Shown here piece after piece: positions 16,501 through 23,770 of a DNA stretch of 25,215 nt. Numbering within the stretch: position 1 is the stretch's first letter; each line of letters begins with the position of its first letter. A program made the position numbers and the translations under genes. This DNA is from Kuafuiihalomonas phototrophica (lineage in GTDB: Bacteria; Myxococcota; Kuafuiibacteriia; Kuafuiibacteriales; Kuafuiibacteriaceae). The notes under the pieces were generated by a model that ran no database searches, was not told where the DNA came from, and saw only the letters and a list, made by a program, of their open reading frames with translations. Location: positions 1 to 25,215 of the forward strand of contig DAPKRQ010000086.1 of the NCBI GenBank assembly GCA_031800475.1, written 5' to 3'.

Positions 16501-16728
16501 ATGAACATCACCGACGTGAAGGCACGCCTCGCCGAGGTCGTGGACCGAGTCCAAGGCGGTGAAGACGTGATCATCCTCCGCATGGGTCGCCCCGTGGCTC
16601 GGCTCACCGCCCAGGTCCCGGCCGACGGGACACGTCGATTGGGCTTCCTATCCAAGGCCGTGCAGCTTCCGGACGACTGGGACCAATGGCCTGACGAGGA
16701 AGCGCGCGCCCTGGGCATCATCGACTAG
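16501..16728 (+). CDS. Phd/YefM-type antitoxin
   Basis: This is a 75-residue protein, MNITDVKARLAEVVDRVQGG EDVIILRMGRPVARL, with the characteristic Phd fold: an N-terminal DNA-binding part around AxxRLxxVVDxVxxGE and a VIxxxGxPVARL strand. The C-terminal Asp/Trp-rich tail (DDWDQWPDEEARALG) would wrap around and neutralise the toxin. The stop TAG (16726-16728) overlaps the GTG start of the PIN gene. A palindromic operator lies just upstream. Autoregulation is expected from the family. Confidence 0.88.
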   Translation: MNITDVKARLAEVVDRVQGGEDVIILRMGRPVARLTAQVPADGTRRLGFLSKAVQLPDDWDQWPDEEARALGIID

Positions 16729-17138
16729 TGCGGGTACTCATCGACACCCACGTCCTCCTCTGGGCGGCGACCGAGGACGTCGAGACCGTCCAGTCCAAGC
16801 TGTCGCGCGACGCGCGAAGGATGCTGCGGGATGGGAGCAATGACATCATCGTGAGCGCCGGGACGCTCTTTGAGATCGCCATCAAGGTCAGCATCGGCAA
16901 GCTGCCGCTTCCGCCCGAGTTCCCGACGATGGTCGAGGCCCACGGGTACGAGATCCTACCGATCGCGCCCCGACACCTGGAGCAGCTCGCTCGACTCCCT
17001 CTGCGGCACCGCGACCCGTTCGACCGACTCCTCGTCGCTCAGGCCGCCGTCGACGGGCTCATCCTTCTCACCGCTGATGCGCAACTGCGCGCCTACGACG
17101 AGGCCGAGATCCGGATGGCGCATTCGAAGTCGCGGTGA
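16728..17138 (+). CDS. PIN-domain ribonuclease toxin (VapC-like)
   Basis: The 136-residue protein starts at GTG 16728. It has all PIN acidic positions: LIDTHVLLWAA (first Asp), SAGTLFEIAIKVSIGKL (Glu), RHRDPFDRLLVAQA (Asp) and LTADAQLRAYD (last Asp). VapC-type toxins cleave tRNA or rRNA when freed from antitoxin; the target here is unknown. It forms a complete two-gene module with the overlapping Phd antitoxin. No defects are visible, so it is probably active. Confidence 0.9.
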   Translation: MRVLIDTHVLLWAATEDVETVQSKLSRDARRMLRDGSNDIIVSAGTLFEIAIKVSIGKLPLPPEFPTMVEAHGYEILPIAPRHLEQLARLPLRHRDPFDRLLVAQAAVDGLILLTADAQLRAYDEAEIRMAHSKSR

Positions 17139-17153
17139 GGCGGTCGACTTTGT

Positions 17154-17305
17154 TCAACGCCAAGATGAGTCTCGGTTGGTAGCTGCAAGGACGACGGCGC
17201 GATTCCACTCCGCGGCGTCGGGCGGTAGGACGGTGCCCACCGGCTTCAGCCTGCCGTCGCGGCAAGCGGGACACGCGTGGGCGTCCACCTCGGTCTCCAG
17301 AGCGA
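17154..17305 (-). pseudogene. C-terminal zinc-ribbon fragment, possibly transposase-derived
   Basis: The minus-strand frame ending at TGA 17154-17156 reads LETEVDAHACPACRDGRLKP VGTVLPPDAAEW and ends ATNRDSSWR. The CPAC-x-x-GRL motif resembles one half of a zinc ribbon as seen at the end of IS91-type transposases (compare CPACGGRLRPVG at 21545-21740). Only ~45 residues remain, and the second Cys pair is not seen. A further short minus-strand tail (~17322-17425, ending LLEQLGIAGIAFG) of unknown origin adjoins it. Confidence 0.35.
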
Positions 17306-17418
17306 TAGGGTCCCTCTAGACCTAGCCGAAAGCAATGCCCGCAATGCCGAGCTGCTCGAGCAGGTCTGCCGCCTGGTCACCCAAATCGAGGTCCATAGAG
17401 ACGTGGTCGACCAGAGTC

Positions 17419-18720
17419 CTAGATCCATTCGACCTGGCGGTCGACTTGGAGCGAGACCAGGCCTTCGTGGTCTCTGCGCGAGACCCGAACGAATTGAATC
17501 CGTACCCAGCGTTCTTGCGATTGGAACTCTCTACGGGAGAATGGACTGAGCTGTACGACGACGCGGGACCACAAATTCCGTCGCATGCGCTGGTCTACGA
17601 TTCAGCGAACCATAGGATCGTGGTGCTGGGCCGTGGGGATGTCATCCGCGGCTACTCGCCGGTGATGGCCGTCGACCCGGAGACCGGAGTACGGTCTTCC
17701 ATTCCCTGGGATGGCCCGCGTGCGGGTGAAGACGTCAGGAGTGCGGTCGTCTATTCGACGGGTCCGGGCGCGGGGAGTCCATACCAGTCATGGGTCATCG
17801 ATGTGGACCCCGCTTCTGGTCGGATCTTCCGGCTTCACCGTCATGATGTGGCGGCCCTTGCGCTGAGTGAGAACGAAACCACCCGCATTCCCGTGGGCGG
17901 CCTTCGGTCCGGCCGCATCGAGGGCGCAACGGACCTGGTACGCGGCGACGATGGGGCGTTCTTCGTAGCCCGCCGGCATCTTGGACTGGTCGTCGAAGTC
18001 GATGGCCGGACCGGGAGCGTCACCCCCATCCGCCAAGGTTCGGGCGGCCCCACATCATTGGACGCGTTGGTCTCGATGCGGCCCGGCGTACTGGGTGGCG
18101 TGTCCCGCGACGGTCTCGTCCGTTTCGACCGTGGGACCGGATACACGGTCGTGTCGACACCGCTGGGACTCGAGCCCGAAGTCGGTTCCGGGGCACCTTG
18201 GCCTGCTGCAAGCAGCCGCTCCGACCTGGCGCGACTCGACGAAACGCGCGTCGTCGTCGCGAGGAGAGAAGGGAGTGCCACGAGCCTTCTGTCCATCGAC
18301 ATCGATTCGGGCCTTCGGTCCGTGCTTTCCGGCTCGGACCGAGGTCTTGGGCCTGGCCTCAGCCAACCTCGCGCATTCACGACGGAAGGCTCTCAGAACA
18401 TTCTGGTTGCAGATGCCGAGCTCGACCAGCTCGTTCGAGTCTCTTCAATGGCCGGGGACCGATCGGTCGTGCCCTCCGAGCCGCTCGAACTCCACTCGGC
18501 GTCGGACGTCCACGTGTCTGGAGACCGAACCTTTCTGGCTTTGGGAGGCCGCGTCTACGAGCTGGGCTTCGGCTTCCACGAAGCCAAGCCGGGAGCTCCG
18601 GGTCTCGATGACATCTGGCTCGACCCGACGCGTGACGTTCTCTATGGCACGAGTCGGTCGGCAGATTCCGTGCATGCACTGGACCTCAAGACGGGCAGCA
18701 TGGTCCGCATCCACAACTAA
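17419..18720 (+). pseudogene. Beta-propeller (NHL/SMP-30-like) protein lacking its N-terminus
   Basis: About 433 residues of WD-like/propeller sequence follow: PFDLAVDLERDQAFVVSARD, LVYDSANHRIVVLGRGDVI, TDLVRGDDGAFFVARRHLGL and finally DDIWLDPTRDVLYGTSRSAD with HALDLKTGSMVRI. Blade repeats of the form V-D-x-x-x-x-x-x-V/L-x-x-x-D recur about every 40-50 residues. The frame is open further 5' to 17335, but that part is shadow-like and no signal peptide or RBS is seen, so the N-terminus is probably lost at a junction near 17419. Intact relatives are usually secreted binding or lactonase-like proteins. No enzymatic residues can be assigned. Confidence 0.55.
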
Positions 18721-18788
18721 AACACCAGGCCCGACACCGCAGTCTTACCGGCCCGTCGGCCTCCCGGTGGTCGTTGCTCTATGGAAAT

Positions 18789-18823
18789 GGTTGACCAGAC
18801 CATCGGCGGCGACTAGGTCAACC
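18789..18823 (+). promoter_or_regulatory. Inverted-repeat operator of the second Phd/PIN module
   Basis: GGTTGACC (18789-18796) and GGTCAACC (18816-18823) are perfect 8-bp inverted arms separated by 19 bp, ending 2 bp before the antitoxin ATG. The segment TGACCAG...ACCATC is shared with the operator region of the first module at 16463-16480, which suggests related antitoxin binding sites. Confidence 0.6.
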
Positions 18824-18825
18824 TG

Positions 18826-19047
18826 ATGAAAGAGGTGAGCGTCAGCGAGGCCAAAACCCATCTTTCGCAGCTTCTCGAGCAAGTTCGGGCCGGTGAGGAG
18901 GTCGTGATCCTGAAGTCAGGCAAACCCTGTGCGCGGTTGGTCCCAGCCGCGAAAGAACCTCGAAAGCCTGGACTGCTCGGAACCTCACGAGTGGACGACC
19001 GCTTCTTCGACCCTCTTCCGGAAGCCGAGTTGGCCGCTTGGGAGTGA
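18826..19047 (+). CDS. Phd/YefM-type antitoxin
   Basis: This 73-residue protein starts MKEVSVSEAKTHLSQLLEQV RAGEEVVILKSGKPCARL, a textbook Phd/YefM N-terminal DNA-binding domain. It ends DPLPEAELAAWE, the toxin-binding tail. The TGA (19045-19047) overlaps the toxin ATG. The same tail (PENELAAWD) occurs in the dead copy at ~5011-5044. Autoregulation through the upstream inverted repeat is inferred. Confidence 0.9.
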   Translation: MKEVSVSEAKTHLSQLLEQVRAGEEVVILKSGKPCARLVPAAKEPRKPGLLGTSRVDDRFFDPLPEAELAAWE

Positions 19048-19433
19048 TGCAGGTCCTCCTCGATACCCACGCTCTGCTCTTCTGGCTCTACGACGACCCC
19101 CGCTTGAGCGAAGTGGCCCGAACTGTGATCGGAGACCCTAACACCGCAGTGTTCGTGTCGGCTGCTTCGTCCTTCGAGATCCACACAAAACAGAGACTGG
19201 GCAAACTGACGGTCGCGGACGCGTTGGTCTCCGACTTCTCGGGCTGGGTTGGAAAGGCGGGGTTCCGCGAACTTCCGATGACGGTGGCCCATGCCGCCCG
19301 GGCTGGGAGCTGGCCGCATCCCCATCGAGATCCTTTTGATAGAATCCTGGCCGCTCAGGCCTCCCTGGAGCAAATGCCTCTCGTGAGTCGAGACGAAGCG
19401 CTCCGGTCCTTCGGCGTTCCTTTGGTTTGGTGA
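19047..19433 (+). CDS. PIN-domain ribonuclease toxin (VapC-like)
   Basis: This is a 128-residue protein from ATG 19047 (an upstream in-frame TTG at 19038 is less likely because the ATG-TGA overlap is typical). PIN motifs: MQVLLDTHALLFWLYDD (first Asp), SAASSFEIHTKQRLGKL (Glu), HPHRDPFDRILAAQAS (Asp) and SRDEALRSFG (last acidic position). It is the intact counterpart of the degenerate toxin at 5045. It is a complete module with its antitoxin. The toxin should cleave RNA, target unknown. Confidence 0.9.
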   Translation: MQVLLDTHALLFWLYDDPRLSEVARTVIGDPNTAVFVSAASSFEIHTKQRLGKLTVADALVSDFSGWVGKAGFRELPMTVAHAARAGSWPHPHRDPFDRILAAQASLEQMPLVSRDEALRSFGVPLVW

Positions 19434-19579
19434 AATCGCCTCCCGGCGCTCGGGGACCAGCAGGCCGGCGGGCGCAGGTCCCATACTCGGTTTCCTGGCG
19501 ACAAGCGCGTTCCCCATGGACCCCCGACGCATGAATTCTTTGGGAAACTCTAGGGCTCATGAGTGGTGGATGAGGCACG

Positions 19580-20119
19580 ATGAAAGCCATGGGACACACG
19601 ACGGTCCCCTTCGCAGGCTGGACGAGGGTCATGGCACTGCTGCTCGCAGTTGAAGCTCTCGGCGCCTGCGACGACGATACCATCATCTTGGAGGATGGCT
19701 TTCCGTCTGGGTCCATGAATGAGCTGGACTGCAAGTCGACTCTCTTCGAGGCGGTCGGCCTCATCCTCGTGCCATCGGATGAGACCGACCCTCCCGACGA
19801 GCTCGTTTTTGACCGCGTGCAGACCCTCGAGTTGGACAGCGCACCGGATGAGATCACCGTCCATACGGTGCCGTTGGAGACGCCGCTTCAGATCGACGCG
19901 GGGCTCGACGTCTGGGTCGTGGTTCAGGCGAAGTTCAACCGTGACGAGGCCGAGATTGGCTGCATGGGCGGCTGTGTCGAGCGTATCTCCCCCTCGCAGG
20001 GTGAGTTCCCCGGCTTCATGGGACGCTTCTTCCGCCCGCATGGGTGGACGCCACTGCAGAGCCTCGCAGAAGGGCAAGTGTTCAACATGGACCTCCTCGG
20101 CCAACCCGGTGCTGATTAG
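19580..20119 (+). CDS. Small lipoprotein of unknown function
   Basis: A 179-residue product starts at ATG 19580, with GAGG a few bases upstream. A hydrophobic signal MALLLAVEALGACDDD with lipobox LGAC (Cys ~33) is visible. The mature part has three or more Cys (DCKSTLF, GCMGGC) and beta-like sequence VFDRVQTLELDSAPDEI, VWVVVQAKFNRDEAEI. No domain is recognised. It is convergent with the minus-strand FG-GAP remnant, with a gap of only 16 bp. The gene appears intact. Confidence 0.7.
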   Translation: MKAMGHTTVPFAGWTRVMALLLAVEALGACDDDTIILEDGFPSGSMNELDCKSTLFEAVGLILVPSDETDPPDELVFDRVQTLELDSAPDEITVHTVPLETPLQIDAGLDVWVVVQAKFNRDEAEIGCMGGCVERISPSQGEFPGFMGRFFRPHGWTPLQSLAEGQVFNMDLLGQPGAD

Positions 20120-20135
20120 GACCGGGTGAAGGTTT

Positions 20136-20309
20136 CTAGGGGCGAATCCGCCGCACGTACACCGCACCGCTGCTCTCAGCGTCGTTGTCGCTCTGCTCTC
20201 CGTCCACGCCGGTTGCGGCGCTACCCTCCCGCCAGGCTCCAATAGCCAGCGTGTTGCCTTCCAGAGCAACGCCGACGCCGAACCTGTCGTCGGCGTCCGT
20301 GTTGGAGGC
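20136..20309 (-). pseudogene. FG-GAP/integrin-like repeat protein, C-terminal fragment
   Basis: Reading from repeat C toward 20136 the minus strand encodes ASNTDADDRFGVGVALEGNT LAIGAWREGSAATGVDGEQS DNDAESSGAVYVRRIRP and a TAG stop. ASNTDADDRFG-x-x-VAL-x-GNTLAIGA and SGAVYV are the hallmarks of FG-GAP beta-propeller repeats with Ca-binding loops (DxDxDG-like). About one repeat survives. The remaining N-terminal blades are replaced by the 136-bp repeat, joining at the Lys codon in front of ASNT. Intact homologues are large secreted proteins. Confidence 0.75.
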
Positions 20310-20381
20310 CTTGTCATCATCTCCGTTGTCGGTCCTTTCCTCGAGTTGCCTCCGGGTTTCACCCCGAAGCTGGGGTCCCAG
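20310..20381 (+). repeat. 136-bp repeat, copy C, 5'-truncated (72 bp)
   Basis: Only the right part is present, from CTTGTCATCATCTCCGTTGT to the conserved end GGGGTCCCAG. It is identical to copy D over this length apart from one base (CTCCGG for CTTCGG). The missing left part is replaced by the FG-GAP gene fragment on the minus strand. Confidence 0.9.
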
Positions 20382-20571
20382 GCGGTGGTACCGCGTAGGT
20401 CCACCGGAAGGGCTTGCCGCGCTGAAGAGGTCATCCAGTACTGGCCGCGGTCGGGCGGGCGTGTCGAGCGGGATAGGGAGAGGAACCCGTAGCTGGGCTG
20501 GTCCGATGGCGTCTTTGCCGGGGTCCGCTCCATCCCAGCTCCCCGGTCGCGGGATGCTGTGACCGTCCCGA
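20382..20571. other. 190 bp between repeat C and the VapBC module
   Basis: An open minus-strand frame crosses this stretch, reading for example TPARPRPVLDDLFSAASPSG. It may be a gene fragment cut at its 3' side by repeat C, but two minus frames are open and no family is recognised. The promoter of the VapBC module is expected in the last ~60 bp but was not identified. Confidence 0.3.
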
Positions 20572-20607
20572 TTGACTGATGTGAGCGCATCAGAGAATCA
20601 TGATGCG

Positions 20608-20841
20608 GTGCGGACAACCGTGACGATCGACGACGACCTGCTCCAGATCGCGCGCCAGATGGCTGAAGCCCGCGGTGAGACGCTGGGCGCGGTGATCAGC
20701 CGATTGGTCCGCCGCGGACTGGAGCCGCATGTTTCGGCACCCGAAGACGGGGGGCTACCGACATTCCGGGTGGAACCGGATGCACCGGTCATTCCGGGAC
20801 AGCGCGCCGCGGAGCTGATCGCCGACGAAGGCTGCGACTGA
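20608..20841 (+). CDS. vapB: VapB-type antitoxin (ribbon-helix-helix)
   Basis: The family start fits GTG 20608: MRTTVTIDDDLLQIARQMAE, a ribbon-helix-helix N-terminus, then LGAVISRLVRRGLEPH. The C-terminal tail (LPTFRVEPDAPVIPGQRAAE) binds the toxin. The frame also has TTG 20572 and GTG 20581 upstream, but the extra 9-12 residues are not family-like. TGA (20839-20841) overlaps the toxin ATG. It is a different antitoxin family from the two Phd modules nearby. Confidence 0.85.
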   Translation: MRTTVTIDDDLLQIARQMAEARGETLGAVISRLVRRGLEPHVSAPEDGGLPTFRVEPDAPVIPGQRAAELIADEGCD

Positions 20842-21254
20842 TGCTCATCGACATCAACGTCCTGCTCGCCCTGGCGTGGCCGAACCACCAGTTCCACGCG
20901 GCATCGCGCACCTGGTTCTCCGGCCAGCGGGGCGAGCCGTGGTCGACGTGCGCCGTGACGCAGCTGGGCTTTATCCGAATCTCGTCGAATCCGGCGTTCA
21001 CCGACCAAGCCGTGACTCCCGCCGAGGCCGCCCGGCTCCTAGGCCTCATGACCGAGCAGAAGGAGCACGCGTTTCTCGAGAGTCCCGCGCAACCCTGGCG
21101 AAGGGGCGTGTGGTCGTCCGTCGGGGGACACCGCCAAGTCACCGACGCCCATCTGGTCGCGGTGGCGCGAGAGCACGGGACGATGCTGGCCACCTTCGAC
21201 CTGCGACTCGCCCGGTCCACGTTCGCCGACAGCGTCGTCGTGGTCCCGACCTGA
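20841..21254 (+). CDS. vapC: VapC-type PIN-domain toxin
   Basis: This is a 137-residue PIN protein: MLIDINVLLALAWPNHQFHA (first Asp), CAVTQLGFIRISSNPAFT, HRQVTDAHLVAVAREHG (Asp) and LATFDLRLARS (last Asp). This subtype has a Gln-rich ITQ-like loop instead of a Glu at the second acidic site, as is usual in the subfamily. It overlaps the antitoxin stop by 1 bp and should be an active RNase. The gene is complete. Confidence 0.88.
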   Translation: MLIDINVLLALAWPNHQFHAASRTWFSGQRGEPWSTCAVTQLGFIRISSNPAFTDQAVTPAEAARLLGLMTEQKEHAFLESPAQPWRRGVWSSVGGHRQVTDAHLVAVAREHGTMLATFDLRLARSTFADSVVVVPT

Positions 21255-21544
21255 CTCACACTCTGAGCTGAGCGAAGAACCCGAGGAGAAGCCCTAAGTA
21301 GAATAGAGCCTTTCCGGGACGAGCCCCGGCAAGGCCCTCGGCGACCATGCCCCGCGTCGCGCGCCTTTCTTCATCGGAAAGAACCCCTCATAAGAGCGCT
21401 CAAACCCGCGGTTTCTCGAGCTCGCCCGCCTCGAGTCGGCGCCTCGAGCCCCTCCGAACCCACACGAGGCGCCCCCGAAGACGCACCTCGGCGTCGGAAA
21501 GCTCACCGAGCTTCCCGAAGCGCGACCTCGAATGAGCCCGGGGG
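21255..21544. mobile_element. 3' flank of an IS91-like element remnant
   Basis: This 290-bp stretch has no supported gene. It follows the stop of the IS91-like transposase fragment on the minus strand and probably represents the non-coding 3' segment of that element up to its terminus; the exact end was not recognised. The frames here are Arg/Ser/Pro-rich shadow sequence. Confidence 0.4.
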
Positions 21545-21740
21545 TCACGCCGCCGTGGGTGGACCCCGCGCCCCCAAGACCGAGAGCCCCGCCGCGAGCG
21601 CCGCCCGGGCCTCTTCCCGTCGCGTCACCGCGCCGACCGGGCGAAGTCGACCGCCGCAGGCCGGGCACCGCTCCGCATCCACATCGAACACCTTCGCGAG
21701 CAACTTCGCCCACGCGACCCGGTACCGGTCCCCGAAATGC
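21545..21740 (-). pseudogene. IS91-like transposase, C-terminal fragment
   Basis: The minus strand reads YRVAWAKLLAKVFDVDAERC PACGGRLRPVGAVTRREEAR and ends GPPTAA with TGA at 21545-21547. W-x-x-LL-x-x-VF-x-VD-x-x-x-CP-x-CGGRL-x-x is the typical C-terminus of IS91-family Y2 transposases, which move by rolling circle. The catalytic Tyr pair and HUH motif are upstream and missing. The fragment ends at a junction near 21740 with a plus-strand beta-barrel gene fragment. Confidence 0.75.
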
Positions 21741-21744
21741 CAGC

Positions 21745-21942
21745 TTCGTCGGCGTCATCGAACCTGGGTTGAGCACGTTCGACACCACCGCGGGCCTGGC
21801 GGTGAATCTCACCCGTCACCTGAACCTGGGCATCGAGGTGGCCCATCGACTTCAGCCCGACCCCGTCGAACCCGACTCGATGACCACGATCCGAGCCAGC
21901 GACCTGGACCTCAGATTCAACCTGGGCATCCGCTTCGACTGA
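21745..21942 (+). pseudogene. Outer-membrane beta-barrel protein, C-terminal fragment
   Basis: About 65 residues in a plus-strand frame read STFDTTAGLAVNLTRHLNLG IEVAHRLQP and end SDLDLRFNLGIRFD. The alternating polar/hydrophobic pattern and an aromatic-rich last strand are typical of an outer-membrane beta-barrel terminus. The upstream part is replaced by the IS91-like fragment. No specific family can be named. Confidence 0.45.
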
Positions 21943-21993
21943 ATCAAGTTTTGGCTGCGTGATGATTCGCTCGGTTAGCGCGGTAGTACCGAT

Positions 21994-22827
21994 TCAGAAG
22001 GCAGGGCCGATCTCGATCCGGGCCAGGCCGACTTGACCCCCGACGTGTACGAGCTCTCCGTCCTCGGACCGGAGATCGGCAAAACCTCGGTAGAGAAGCC
22101 AGCCGACGACTCCCCTCCCCTGCCTGCGAAGCACCATGCGACCCTCCCGGACAGAACCGGAGTCGAAACGACCGCGGCCGCTTGCTGACCGAAGCAGCGG
22201 CCCGACGCGCTCGGCGACCCCCCGCGACGAGTCCGCACCTCCACTTCCCAGATTGCTCCACTCAATGCCAATTCCGTCAGATAATTCTACGAGAAACGCA
22301 GTACGTCCCAGAGACGGAAGGTACTGGAGGACAGCGACTGGGAAATTGTCGGGATTGGTGAGCCCTTCCGTCACGGCCAACGTCTCGAGGGTTGGAAACG
22401 CCTCACTTTGCGCATGGCGAACCCTCGAGACATCCACCTCCAGGGGGAAGAAATCCAGTGGAGTCACGGCGGCCGAAACGCCACGGTACAGGCGATCTGC
22501 GATGACCGAGGAAACACCGCCTCGACCGCCATCGGGCCGCACGAACGGGTGAGGCTGCGAACCGCGGCTCACCACCAACCGCATCCGGTCGCTGCCCGTC
22601 TCGCGATGCACAGAAAGCGGGAAGCCGGTTGCAAACGGCTCTCGGAGCTCCTGCAGTTCTTGAACCGTCCAAGTCTCACAATCCGGGCTGGTAAGGCCGA
22701 CCAGCCTCTTCGATGCCCCGTCCAAGCGTGCACGAACTACTGCGAGAAACGTACCATCGTAGGCCAGGCCCATCGCAGCAGCCTCCACTTCGCGAATCGA
22801 TTCAGGGAGCATCGCGAGACGAACAAT
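21994..22827 (-). pseudogene. Unrecognised protein, 5'-truncated by IS66 fragment
   Basis: The minus-strand frame ends at TGA 21994-21996 after ARIEIGPAF and is open to 22851, but natural sequence seems to start near 22825: VRLAMLPESIREVEAAAMGL AYDGTFLAVVRARLDG, SPDCETWTVQELQEL, PTLETLAVTEGLTNPDNF, RTAFLVELSDGIGIEWSN. The ~275 residues are beta-rich with no Cys pattern and no recognised domain. The 5' end abuts the IS66 fragment on the opposite strand, so the N-terminus and probably a signal peptide are lost. Function is unknown. Confidence 0.55.
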
Positions 22828-23451
22828 GACCGGGCGGGCTGCTGGTCCCACGGAAGGAGGAAGCTCATCTACGCGGCGCCGACGGACAGCCGAGCCTTGG
22901 TGGGCATTAAGTGGATCAATGAGCTCTTTTCGATCGAGCGCGAAGTCATCGACCTATCCGCCACGGAACGCCTCGGGGTACGGACAGAGCGCTCTGCACC
23001 GGTCGTGGCTCAGCTCTTCGAGTGGCGAGACGAACTGCTCGCTCATGGCAACTTGGGTCGAAGCATGCTGTCCGGAGCACTGCGATACCTCCGGAATCAG
23101 GAACCTCGATTGAGGTACTTCCTGAAGGACGGTCAGGTCCCCATTCACAATAATCAGACGGAGCTGCAAGCTCGACACCTGGCGATCGGGAGGAAGAACT
23201 GGTTGTTTTTCGGCTCCGAGGATGGGGCCGAGGCGGGGTGTGTGTGGCTGTCGATCGTCCTGTCGGCTCGGATGCACGGTCTGGATGTGGAGCGCTATCT
23301 GCGGGACCTTTTCCGTGTGCTTCCGCTTTGGCCTGCGAATCGGATCCTCGAGCTGGCCCCCCACTGCTGGAACACGACGCGGGCTCGCTTGGATCCCCTC
23401 GAGATGAGCCGCGAGCTTGGATACCTCGCGATCCCGCCCCCGCTCGCCTGA
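22828..23451 (+). pseudogene. tnpC: IS66-family transposase, C-terminal fragment
   Basis: The frame from ~22828 reads DRAGCWSHGRRKLIYAAPTD, LFSIEREVIDLSATERLGVR, GALRYLRNQEPRLRYFLKDG QVPIHNNQTELQARHLAIGR KNWLFFGSEDGAEAGCVWLS and MHGLDVERYLRDLF. These are typical IS66 TnpC C-terminal motifs, including the N-N-x-x-E acidic site and RKNWLF. In consensus the segment is NNxxERxxR, here NNQTELQAR. The N-terminal half with the first two catalytic Asp is missing, and TnpA/TnpB are absent. ORF sequence upstream of 22828 is the shadow of the minus-strand gene. Confidence 0.85.
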
Positions 23452-23518
23452 TCCGGCCCAAGCCACGCCGGATCCCGATGCATCCGATGAAAGTGGCTCC
23501 CTTCAACTCCGTTGGCGA

Positions 23519-23689
23519 CACACCCACAGCTTTCGGGCCACCGGCATCACCGGTTACGTGGAGGCTGGAGGGTCCCTTCAGACGGCGGCCCAGATGGCCG
23601 GGCATGCCGACGTCAGGACGACTCAGCTGTACGTGAGGAGCTCGGAGAAGAGTCTGAGGTCCGAGGTGGAGCGGATTCGGTTTGAGTAG
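23519..23689 (+). pseudogene. Tyrosine recombinase/integrase, C-terminal fragment
   Basis: The last ~56 residues of a plus-strand frame read HTHSFRATGITGYVEAGGSL QTAAQMAGHADVRTTQLYVR SSEKSLRSEVERIRFE. HSFRAT (HxxR box), AGH and the nucleophile TTQLYVR are the conserved C-terminal catalytic motifs of tyrosine recombinases. The rest of the gene is missing; the upstream boundary lies between the IS66 end and 23519. A hairpin begins 14 bp after the stop. Confidence 0.75.
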
Positions 23690-23702
23690 CCGGACCGACT
23701 AG

Positions 23703-23761
23703 CCGCACCGCGTCATATTGGTCAGCATAACTCCTTTTATGCGGACCAATCGGAGGTGCGG
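23703..23761. terminator. Strong hairpin between convergent genes (terminator or recombination site)
   Basis: Outer arms CCGCACC (23703-23709) and GGTGCGG (23755-23761) are perfect complements. Inner arms ATTGGTCAGCATAA (23717-23730) and TTATGCGGACCAAT (23737-23750) pair at 13 of 14 positions around a 6-nt loop. It lies between the converging integrase fragment and the minus-strand lipoprotein gene. A bidirectional terminator is the simplest reading. A recombinase core site next to the integrase gene is an alternative. Confidence 0.5.
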
Positions 23762-23770
23762 AAGCCGAAG

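Noticed and set aside
19138..20617. Long minus-strand frames across the second PIN toxin and small lipoprotein
   Set aside because: They are shadows of the plus-strand genes; only the FG-GAP piece (20136-20309, different frame) is protein-like.
22408..22827. N-terminal part of the IS66 frame
   Set aside because: No IS66 similarity before 22828; this portion is antisense to the unknown minus-strand gene.
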